Positions 57,742-64,000 of a DNA stretch of 64,000 bases are shown piece by piece. This DNA is from Synechococcus sp. CS-1325. GTDB taxonomy: Bacteria; Cyanobacteriota; Cyanobacteriia; PCC-6307; Cyanobiaceae. How positions within the stretch are numbered: position 1 is the first letter of the stretch; every line of letters starts with the position of its first letter. The DNA is taken from assembly GCA_025128135.1 (NCBI GenBank), contig JAHLYW010000041.1, forward strand, positions 62,001 to 126,000, given 5' to 3'. A program made the position numbers and the translations under genes. Below the pieces are notes generated by a model, which was not told where the DNA came from, did no database searches, and saw only the letters and a program-made list of their open reading frames with translations.

Positions 57742-58413
57742 TCATGGCTGCCAGTCGGGCAGGGAGTGGCGCAGGGCGACCAGGTCCGGGGCCTGGCGCA
57801 GGGCCGTCACCACCGCGGCCAGGGGCTCTGCGAACACCTGCGGATCGGTGCGCTCGCCGGGGAGGCGCGCCGAGTAGGCCAGAGAGAATGCCGGTGGCTC
57901 GAAGCGGGTCGCCACTCCCTCGCGATCGCCGCGAGCATCGAGTGGATGCCAGCCGAAACCGGGCAGCGCCACCCAGTTGAAGCCATGCAGGGCGAAGGGC
58001 GGGCCGCTGTCGTTGAGTGAGAGGCGCTGATACCCGAAGCCAGCCGGGATCCCTTTCGCCCGCAACAGGGCCGCCAGCAGATGGCTTTTGGCGAAGCAGA
58101 TACCGCTGCGCTGCTCCAGCACCTCCGAGGCCGTGTAGGGCACTGGTGTGGCGGCAGTGGCAGTGGTGGCAGTGGTGGTGCCCATGGATGTGGGGTCTGC
58201 GCCGACGATGTCGAAGCTGTGGCGCACACGGTCGCGGACCCAGAGAAAGCAACGTTCGGCAACCTGCAGCTGGGTGCCATCGCCCAGTTGCCGCGCCAGT
58301 GACCGCACGACGGGTGTAAGCCAGTCAACGATCGCGCTGCTGGCCAGATGGTCTTCGGCTGGTGGGGTCGTTGGGCTCCAGCTGGCAGTGGGGCTCGGCT
58401 CGTTCATGCTCAA
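57742..58413 (-). CDS. Transglutaminase-like cysteine peptidase
   Basis: This 223-residue transglutaminase-fold protein has a catalytic triad visible as Cys in RSGICFAKSHLLAALLRAKG, His in LHGFNWVAL and Asp in WHPLDARGD. A Thr/Ala repeat (GTTTATTATAAT) precedes the catalytic Cys. This family hydrolyses or transfers amides. The stop of the glutamine-synthetase-like gene upstream overlaps its start by 4 bases, so the two are co-translated. Confidence 0.86.
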   Translation of the reverse strand: MSMNEPSPTASWSPTTPPAEDHLASSAIVDWLTPVVRSLARQLGDGTQLQVAERCFLWVRDRVRHSFDIVGADPTSMGTTTATTATAATPVPYTASEVLEQRSGICFAKSHLLAALLRAKGIPAGFGYQRLSLNDSGPPFALHGFNWVALPGFGWHPLDARGDREGVATRFEPPAFSLAYSARLPGERTDPQVFAEPLAAVVTALRQAPDLVALRHSLPDWQP

Positions 58414-59846
58414 AGACCGGTTAAAGGCCAGGCGCGGGTGGAGGCGATCAAGGCCTCCTCGGGGAGGGCATCACTGCGGCGCACCTCAGCCTGGCGTGAC
58501 TCCGCCACGGTGCGCTGCAGAGCCTCCCCCATCGCCTCCCTCAGCACCGGGCTGGCCTCGAACGCCTGCACCGCCTCCGAGAGGGTCTGGGGAAGCCGCG
58601 GGGCCACGGCGGCAGACGCGGCAGCGGGATCGCCCGAAAGCGGCGGCGGCAGGGGCCTGGGCTGCTGCAGGGCGTTCTGCGCCATCGCCAGCACAGACCC
58701 CACCAGCAGATAGGGGTTGGCGCTGAGATCGGCCACTTTGAGCTCAAGGTGGCCGATCTCGCCCCCGCCGGCCGGCACCAGACGCAGGGCCGCCTCCCGG
58801 TTCTCCACCCCCCAGACCTGGAAAGGTGCCGCCCAGCGACCCGGGGCCAGCCGCTTGTACGAGACCGCCAGGGCGCAGGCCAGGGGCATCAGGGCCGGCA
58901 GCTGCTCCAGCAGACCCGCCAGCAGCGCTTCCCCCCGGGCCGTGAGGCCAGCGGTGCCCGTGCCGCCACCGAGAAGGGGCACACCCTGGTCCGCCACGCT
59001 CAGGTGCAGGTGGCCGCCATTGCCCACCAGATCAGCCGTCACCACAGGGGCAAAGCTGCAGATCCAGCCAAAGTGACGGCTCACCTGCTGGATCACCAGG
59101 CGCGCCGCCACCAGGCGATCGGCGGCCTCAAGCGGCGGCGCCGGCGCCAGCGACAGCTCGAACTGGCCGGCGCCGTACTCCGGGTGCAGCTGCAGCCAGG
59201 GCAGCTCGGCCGCATCGAGGGCCTCGGCCACAGCGGTGAGGTAATCGAGCCCCTGCACCAGGCGATCAGCGCCGTAGGGGCCGCCCACCACCGCCGGACT
59301 CCAGCCCCCGGCACTGCCAACCGGCTGGGGCAGCCCCACCATCCACTCGATCTCGAAACCGGCCAGGGCGCTCAGGCCGGCAGCCGCGAAAGCCGCCTGC
59401 TGCCGGGCGCAGAAGCCGCGCTGATCCAGGCCATAGACCTCACCATCGCGGCCATGGCGGACGCCCGGGGCCCAGGCCCAGCCGGAGGCAGGGTCGAGCG
59501 GGCGCAGCGCGGTGAGATCGGGCTTCAGGCGCAGGTCGCCATCAGGGCGGGCCAGGCTCTGCTGCGGATCGATCAGGCCCGTGGCCCCGAAGGCATCGGC
59601 CACCGGTGAAAAGCCCACTCCCTGGCTTGCCACCAGCGCCAACCGCTCCAGCGGCACCCCCTTCACCAGCACCGATCCGGCGTGATTCACGAAGGTGATC
59701 GCCAACCGGCGCAGGCCGCGCGCCAGCAGTGCGGTGGTCTGGGCAGTGGTCTGGGCAGTGGTCTGGGCGGTGGCGCTGGGGAGGTCCGGCACGGCAAGGC
59801 AGCCACGGGCCAGGAAATCATTGCCCGATTCGGTGACAGAGGCCAT
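58410..59846 (-). CDS. Glutamine-synthetase-like ligase (gamma-glutamyl ligase family)
   Basis: This ligase of about 478 residues has the glutamine synthetase fold: an N-terminal beta-grasp region (TFVNHAGSVLVKGVPLERL), then GFEIEWMVG, LHPEYGAGQFELSLAPAP (metal Glu), GNGGHLHLSV (ATP/Glu site) and ENREAALRLVP. It lacks the long insertions of type III and the adenylation Tyr loop, and resembles PuuA-like gamma-glutamylpolyamine synthetases or related ligases. ATG 59846 shares CATG with the divergent hydrolase start. A 12-bp repeat near the 5' end encodes QTTA three times. True ammonia-assimilating GS is unlikely. Confidence 0.85.
   Translation of the reverse strand: MASVTESGNDFLARGCLAVPDLPSATAQTTAQTTAQTTALLARGLRRLAITFVNHAGSVLVKGVPLERLALVASQGVGFSPVADAFGATGLIDPQQSLARPDGDLRLKPDLTALRPLDPASGWAWAPGVRHGRDGEVYGLDQRGFCARQQAAFAAAGLSALAGFEIEWMVGLPQPVGSAGGWSPAVVGGPYGADRLVQGLDYLTAVAEALDAAELPWLQLHPEYGAGQFELSLAPAPPLEAADRLVAARLVIQQVSRHFGWICSFAPVVTADLVGNGGHLHLSVADQGVPLLGGGTGTAGLTARGEALLAGLLEQLPALMPLACALAVSYKRLAPGRWAAPFQVWGVENREAALRLVPAGGGEIGHLELKVADLSANPYLLVGSVLAMAQNALQQPRPLPPPLSGDPAAASAAVAPRLPQTLSEAVQAFEASPVLREAMGEALQRTVAESRQAEVRRSDALPEEALIASTRAWPLTGL
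59734..59769 (+). repeat. Three tandem 12-bp repeats in the GS-like gene
   Basis: Three copies of GTGGTCTGGGCA (third ending in G) run head to tail, encoding QTTA repeats in the flexible N-terminus of the GS-like protein. Whole-codon units mean copy-number change would keep the frame. Confidence 0.9.
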
Positions 59847-60498
59847 GGTGGAGGCCGCGGTCCCTGCTCCCTTGGCTCCCACGGCCCTGCTCCTGGTTGA
59901 CATCCAGAACGGCACCTGCGGACCGGCCGGTCCCACCGGCAGCGCTGGAGCCACTCCACTCGCCACGCTGCCGCAACCGCCGCAGCCAGCTCGGCCGCCC
60001 GGCTTCGACGCCCACTTCCAGGCGGCGGTCCTGCCCCGGCTGGAGCAGGCGCTGGGCCACGCCCGCTCGAGCGGCCTGGAGGTGATCCACACCGTGATCG
60101 CCAACCTCACCGCCGATGGCCGCGACCGCAGCCTCGACTACAAACGCTCCGGTCTGGGCTTTTCCCCGGGCAGCTGGGAGGCCCGGGTGATCGATGCCCT
60201 CGCTCCCTGGCCCGATGAACTGGTGCTGCCGAAGAGTTCCTCTTCCCCCTTCAACTCCACCAGCCTCGATTACCTGCTGCGCAACATCAGCATCACCGAG
60301 CTGGTGGTGGCGGGCTTGCTCAGCGATCAATGCATCGATCACACCGTCAAGGATGCGGCCGATCGCGGCTACGAAGTGATCTGCCTGATCGATGCCTGCA
60401 TGGCCGAATCAGCCGAGCGTCACCGGGCGGCACTCAGCTGCTTTCGGGGCTATTGCAGACAGCTCTGCGTGGCTGAGTTCATCAGCACGTTGGCTTGA
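59845..60498 (+). CDS. Isochorismatase-family cysteine hydrolase
   Basis: This 217-residue hydrolase has the family core: ALLLVDIQNG with catalytic Asp, a Lys in ELVLPKSSSSPFNST and the nucleophilic Cys in VAGLLSDQCIDHTVKDAADRGYEV. Such enzymes include nicotinamidases and ureido- or N-carbamoyl hydrolases; the substrate here is not evident. It is divergent from the GS-like ligase, the two starts lying within one CATG. Confidence 0.9.
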   Translation: MVEAAVPAPLAPTALLLVDIQNGTCGPAGPTGSAGATPLATLPQPPQPARPPGFDAHFQAAVLPRLEQALGHARSSGLEVIHTVIANLTADGRDRSLDYKRSGLGFSPGSWEARVIDALAPWPDELVLPKSSSSPFNSTSLDYLLRNISITELVVAGLLSDQCIDHTVKDAADRGYEVICLIDACMAESAERHRAALSCFRGYCRQLCVAEFISTLA

Positions 60499-60511
60499 AT
60501 CCCAGCGTCAT

Positions 60512-61588
60512 TCACCCCCCCAGGTAGGCCATTTCTGCATGGGAGCGTTGGGTTGTGACGGTCCCTGGAGAATGCTCTTCGGCGCGCTCCTCGCTGTAAC
60601 GGTCGTGGCGCCGGCTCCAGAGACTCCGCATCGCCCCGCTCAGGGACTCCCCAGCGGCTGAAGGCGAGCGCAACCAGGGCTTGAGATCCAGGCCGCTGGA
60701 GGCGAACAGGCAGGTGTAGGCCACACCGTCGGCGGTGATGCGGAGCCGGTCGCAGTCGCCGCAGAAGGGGGCCGAGATCGAAGCCACCACGGCGAGATGC
60801 CCCCCGCCATCGCGGTAGCGCCAGCGGCTGGCCGTGCCATGGGCCTGCCGACCCAGGGGCTCAAGCGGCCAGCGGGCGCCGATCCGCCGCACCATCTCGG
60901 CGGCGGACAGCACCAGATCCGGCTGCCAGCCATTGCGGTTGCCCACGTCCATGAACTCGATCAGCCGCAGTTCGATTCCCCGTTGCCGGGCCAGCTCCGC
61001 CAGGGGCAGCAGCTGATCCTCGTTGCGGCCGCGGGCGATCACGGCGTTGAGCTTGAGAGCGCCCCTGGCGGGATCGAAACCAGCGCCAGAGGCATGGTCG
61101 AGGGCCCTGAGCACCTTCTCGAGCACGGCCTCTCCAGCCATGGCCCCACCGGCGAGGCCCGCCATGCGCGCCACGCTGGCGCCATCGGTGCCATCGAGGC
61201 TCACGGTGATCCGATCCAGGCCCGCTGCCCGCAGTTCCCGGGCCCGCTCGGCGCTGAGCAACACCCCATTGGTGGTGAGAGCGATCTCGCTCAGCCCCGG
61301 CGAACCTGAGCCGTCCCGCGCTCCGCGCAGGGGCCGCAGGGCCGCCACCAGCTCCTCCAGACCCCTGTGCAGCAGGGGCTCACCGCCGGTCAGCCGCAAC
61401 CTGCTGAAGCCCAGCTCCGCCGCCGCGCCCACCAGCCGGAGCCGCTCCGCCTGGGTCAGCAGCTCCGGCGGGTCCTGGCTGTCCGGGCAGCAGTAGGGGC
61501 AGGCGAGGTTGCAGCGGGCGGTGAGGGAGAGACGCAGCACCCCTGGCGGGCGGCCGAGGCGATCACGGAGCAAGGCCGGTCCGAGCAT
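60512..61588 (-). CDS. moaA: GTP 3',8-cyclase MoaA
   Basis: MoaA starts molybdenum cofactor synthesis from GTP. The radical SAM motif C26-X3-C30-X2-C33 (ARCNLACPYC) and the second cluster (FCGDCDRLRIT...CLFA) are present, as are LTGGEPLL and the conserved C-terminal GG. ATG 61588 gives 358 residues; the longer frame to 61741 overlaps mobA. It lies 44 bases after mobA in the same direction. Confidence 0.94.
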   Translation of the reverse strand: MLGPALLRDRLGRPPGVLRLSLTARCNLACPYCCPDSQDPPELLTQAERLRLVGAAAELGFSRLRLTGGEPLLHRGLEELVAALRPLRGARDGSGSPGLSEIALTTNGVLLSAERARELRAAGLDRITVSLDGTDGASVARMAGLAGGAMAGEAVLEKVLRALDHASGAGFDPARGALKLNAVIARGRNEDQLLPLAELARQRGIELRLIEFMDVGNRNGWQPDLVLSAAEMVRRIGARWPLEPLGRQAHGTASRWRYRDGGGHLAVVASISAPFCGDCDRLRITADGVAYTCLFASSGLDLKPWLRSPSAAGESLSGAMRSLWSRRHDRYSEERAEEHSPGTVTTQRSHAEMAYLGG

Positions 61589-61632
61589 CGGCAGGGGGTG
61601 GGATGGCACCGCCCGCCAAGCCTGGCGCAGCT

Positions 61633-62250
61633 TCACCCCGATTGGTTGCGGCTGGCCGGCCAGTCGGCCGGAGTGTTGGCGTTGACCAGCTGGAGCGGAT
61701 CCAGGGCGACGGCACGGAAGCTGCGTTCCTGGCGCAGCCAACGCAGCAGGCTGCGGCCGCCACGGGCGGTGAAGTCGTCGAGTGAATCGCAGTGGTTCAA
61801 GCTGGCGGGATAGATCCCAACGAGGGGTTGAAGGCGCTGGCCGTCATGGGCAACCTGGATCCTGGCCGGGTCATGGTCCGCTGCCTCCACCAGCTCCTGC
61901 AGGGCCTCGAGGCGAAGCCAGGGCATGTCGACCGGGGTCAGCAACAGCCGCTGACCCCTGTGGTGAAGCATCAGGCGCCTGAGAGCCAGCAGGGGCCCCT
62001 CCCAGGGCGGCGGCTCCAGCAGCACCTCAAGGCGGAAGCCATCGCGCTCAGCGCACTGAAGCGCCAGCTCGCCGTGCTGGGGATGGCGGCTCAGCAGGGT
62101 GACCGGCTGCTGAAATCGGCCCAGCAGCCCCAGACTGTGCTCCAGCCAGGTGCCGCCGCAGGGATGGGCCAGCAGGGCCTTGTCGGTGCCCATCCGCCGG
62201 CTCTGCCCACCGCTGAGCAGGCAGGGACGAAGCGGTGGGAGAGAGGCCAT
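61633..62250 (-). CDS. mobA: Molybdenum cofactor guanylyltransferase MobA
   Basis: MobA adds GMP to molybdopterin to form the guanine dinucleotide cofactor. The 205-residue protein has the GTP-binding LLSGGQSRRMGTDKALL start, LLLTPVDMPWL (the Asp metal site) and QPLVGIYP. It sits between moaA and potC. Bis-MGD would suit the YdeP-like oxidoreductase at 53947. Confidence 0.93.
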   Translation of the reverse strand: MASLPPLRPCLLSGGQSRRMGTDKALLAHPCGGTWLEHSLGLLGRFQQPVTLLSRHPQHGELALQCAERDGFRLEVLLEPPPWEGPLLALRRLMLHHRGQRLLLTPVDMPWLRLEALQELVEAADHDPARIQVAHDGQRLQPLVGIYPASLNHCDSLDDFTARGGRSLLRWLRQERSFRAVALDPLQLVNANTPADWPASRNQSG

Positions 62251-62287
62251 GACTCCAGGCTGTCAGAAACAGAACGCATCAGCGCCT

Positions 62288-63064
62288 TCATTCCCCGTCT
62301 TTCGAGCCAAGACCAAGCCCGAGCAACCCGATGCTCACCAGCAGCACCATGGTGGCCATCACATGAATCTGGGGCGAGATTTCCCGTTGGAATGCCCCGG
62401 CGATGTAGAGGGGGAAAACGATCACCTGGCCGGCGGTGAAGGCGCTGATGATGTAGTCATCCAGGGAAAGGGAGAAGGAAAGCAGGAAGGCCGCCAGCAA
62501 TCCAGGAGCCAGCAGTGGCAGGGTGATCTGCCCGAAGGTGCGCAGCGGGGTTGCGCCGAGGTCCTGGGCGGCGGCTTCCAGGCTCCAGTCCACCCCGCCC
62601 AGCCTGGCCTTCATGGTGAGGGCCGCGAAACTCAGGCAGAAGAGGCTGTGGGCCAGCACCAGGGTGCCGAAACCGCGGGGCAGGTTGATCTGCACGAACA
62701 GGTTCAGCAGTGAGGCGGCCAGCACGATCTCCGGGCTTGTCAGCGGCAACACCAGGAGCAGCTCGATCGCCCCATGGGCCCGCCCCTGGGAACGGCTCAG
62801 GCCGATCGCCATCAGGCCGCCGAGCACCGTGGCGATCAGGCTGGCGGCGAGGGCAAGGCTGAGGCTGGTCAGGAACGCATCGGTGAGGGCCCTGTCCCGG
62901 AATGGATGGAGCCAGTTCTCCAGCGTGAAGCCCTGCCAGATCAGGTTGAAGCGACCGGAGGGGAGGTTGAAGCTGAACAGCACGATCACAACGATCGGCG
63001 CGAACAGCAGCCCATAGGCAAGACCGGCCCAAAGAGTGAGCAGGCGTGCGGCGATCCTGCTCAT
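62288..63064 (-). CDS. potC: Polyamine-type ABC transporter permease PotC
   Basis: This inner-membrane permease of about 258 residues has six helices and the ABC permease EAA-like loop (LEAAAQDLGATPLRTFGQITLPLLAPG). The first helix is LLTLWAGLAYGLLFAPIVVIVLFSFN. It belongs to the spermidine/putrescine (PotC) group. ATG 63064 overlaps the potB stop as ATGA. The frame extends to 63376, but that overlaps potB. Confidence 0.9.
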   Translation of the reverse strand: MSRIAARLLTLWAGLAYGLLFAPIVVIVLFSFNLPSGRFNLIWQGFTLENWLHPFRDRALTDAFLTSLSLALAASLIATVLGGLMAIGLSRSQGRAHGAIELLLVLPLTSPEIVLAASLLNLFVQINLPRGFGTLVLAHSLFCLSFAALTMKARLGGVDWSLEAAAQDLGATPLRTFGQITLPLLAPGLLAAFLLSFSLSLDDYIISAFTAGQVIVFPLYIAGAFQREISPQIHVMATMVLLVSIGLLGLGLGSKDGE

Positions 63065-63966
63065 GACGCCGTCAGTTCCCTGCTGCCATGCCGCCGCACC
63101 TGGGCCAGCACAGCCCCGGTCATCAGCGTCATCAGCAGCAGCGCCAGGGCGGCCGCCTTCGGAGCCTGGCCCTGCACCAGCACCAGGTTCGAGATGGCGT
63201 TGCCGATCATCCGGTCGTTCGGACCGCCGAGGAACTGGGCATTCACCACATCCCCCAGCCCCGGAATCAGGCTCAGCACCACACCGGCACTGAGCCCCGG
63301 CAACGAGAGGGGCCAGATCACCCGATAAAACGTGCTGAACCCACCGGCGTGCAGGTCGGCGGCGGCTTCGAGCCATTGAGGCTCGATCGACTCCAGGCTC
63401 ACCACCAGGGGCAGCACCAGATAAGGAAGCATGTTGTAAGCCAGGCCGATCACCACAGCCGCGGCCGTGTTGAGCAGACGGCCATCACTGAGCAGGCCGA
63501 TGCTCTCCAGGCCGCCGTCGAGGCCCAGGGCCCGGACCAGGCTCAGCACCGGCCCCTGATCGGCGAGCAGGGTCGTCAGGGCGATGGTGCGAACCAGATA
63601 GGAGGTGAAGAAGGGCACCACCACCAGGCCAAGCAGCAACCCCTTGAAGCGGCCACCGCGAAAGCTGATCCAGCAAGCCAGGGGATAGGCGATCAGCAGG
63701 GCGATCAGGCTGGCGCTGCCGGCGATCTGCAGGGAGCGCAGCAGGATCGGCGCGTACTGACCGATCACCTCGGCGTAGTTGTCGAGGCGTCCTGTGAAGT
63801 TCACCGCCAGGCTGAAGCGGTCGCGTGGCTCCGACAGCGACATCGGCACCAGGCTCGCCAGAGGCGCCACGAACCAGAGCAACAGCCAGAGCAGACCAGG
63901 GGCCAGCAGCGCCCACGGCCAACTCGGACGTGCCTCAGCCACTGATGATCGTGGCGAAGCGTTCAT
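63061..63966 (-). CDS. potB: Polyamine-type ABC transporter permease PotB
   Basis: This 301-residue permease has a long first helix (ALLAPGLLWLLLWFVAPLASLV), five more helices and the EAA-like loop (LEAAADLHAGGFSTFYRVIWPLSLPGL). It pairs with PotC in a spermidine/putrescine-like importer. Its ATG lies within the end of the preceding potD by 32 bases. Confidence 0.9.
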   Translation of the reverse strand: MNASPRSSVAEARPSWPWALLAPGLLWLLLWFVAPLASLVPMSLSEPRDRFSLAVNFTGRLDNYAEVIGQYAPILLRSLQIAGSASLIALLIAYPLACWISFRGGRFKGLLLGLVVVPFFTSYLVRTIALTTLLADQGPVLSLVRALGLDGGLESIGLLSDGRLLNTAAAVVIGLAYNMLPYLVLPLVVSLESIEPQWLEAAADLHAGGFSTFYRVIWPLSLPGLSAGVVLSLIPGLGDVVNAQFLGGPNDRMIGNAISNLVLVQGQAPKAAALALLLMTLMTGAVLAQVRRHGSRELTAS

Positions 63967-64000
63967 TGAACCGGACCTCCTCGCTGGGCGTGAGCGGACC
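63935..64000 (-). CDS. potD: C-terminus of polyamine-binding protein PotD (cut by window end)
   Basis: The last 21 codons plus stop of a minus-strand gene read GPLTPSEEVRFNERFATIISG, then TGA at 63937-63935. This resembles the tail of a polyamine-binding periplasmic protein, and the order potD-potB-potC fits. The rest lies beyond the window. Only 21 residues are visible, so the product name is largely from context. Confidence 0.65.
   Translation of the reverse strand, partial: GPLTPSEEVRFNERFATIISG

Noticed and set aside
59734..59769. CRISPR-like repeat
   Set aside because: Units are contiguous 12-mers inside a coding frame with no spacers and no cas genes.

Overview
The window looks like chromosome of a high-GC picocyanobacterium of the Cyanobium/Synechococcus (alpha-cyanobacterial) type. 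This is inferred from gene content (ThiO, ArgJ, UbiB-type kinase, DUF3747 protein, CobD-type aminotransferase, MoxR/DUF58/TgpA triad, PilMNOQ), very strong GC bias and extremely tight packing. I see no phage genes, insertion sequences, CRISPR arrays, rRNA or convincing tRNA.

Layout. 1-5.9 kb: a signalling locus in which two CHASE2-type class III nucleotide cyclases (the first cut by the window edge) flank three tandem exported FecR-domain proteins. 5.9-12.7 kb: housekeeping genes (thiO, a PPC/DUF296 protein, gatB, argJ), a MntA/HepT-like nucleotidyltransferase-HEPN pair and an unusual MpaB-like/dephospho-CoA kinase fusion. 12.7-14.9 kb: a SulP anion transporter bracketed by a 71-bp direct repeat of the argJ 3' end, which looks like an insertion scar. 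14.9-18.6 kb: two small cyanobacterial-type proteins, a UbiB/ABC1 kinase and an outer-membrane beta-barrel protein. 18.8-24.7 kb: an accessory block with a pilin-like exported protein coupled to a frame-disrupted AraC regulator, then a formylglycine-generating enzyme, its probable client arylsulfatase and a cupin.

24.7-33.3 kb: eno, gloA, a ClpB-type disaggregase with a proline-rich linker, then secE-nusG-rplK-rplA-(L10 leader)-rplJ-rplL ending in a perfect terminator. A minus-strand terminator and a structured, possibly ncRNA-encoding stretch face it. 33.3-40.8 kb: a DUF3747 protein, then rnhA-pyrD-pilM-pilN-pilO-pilQ, mostly linked by stop/start overlaps. 40.8-45.4 kb (minus): MoxR, DUF58, TgpA-like transglutaminase and a pentapeptide/TPR protein. 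45.4-53.9 kb: cobD, murG, two small exported proteins, a beta-hydroxyacid dehydrogenase, pgk, then usp-ylqF-rluA-type, and a UPF0114 membrane protein.

53.9-64 kb: a nitrogen/molybdenum-flavoured region with a YdeP-like molybdopterin oxidoreductase, an APC permease, a transglutaminase-like protease, a glutamine-synthetase-like ligase divergent from an isochorismatase-like hydrolase, moaA, mobA and a polyamine-type ABC transporter (potC, potB and the end of potD). The MoCo genes could supply the oxidoreductase; the ligase, hydrolase and transporters could form a polyamine or amide utilisation module, which is inference only.

The most notable signals are the argJ-tail duplication around sulP, the MpaB-CoaE fusion, the sulfatase/FGE pair, three divergent gene pairs whose start codons share one CATG, the HepT-like protein with Asn in place of the catalytic His, and the two compensating homopolymer frameshifts in the AraC regulator.
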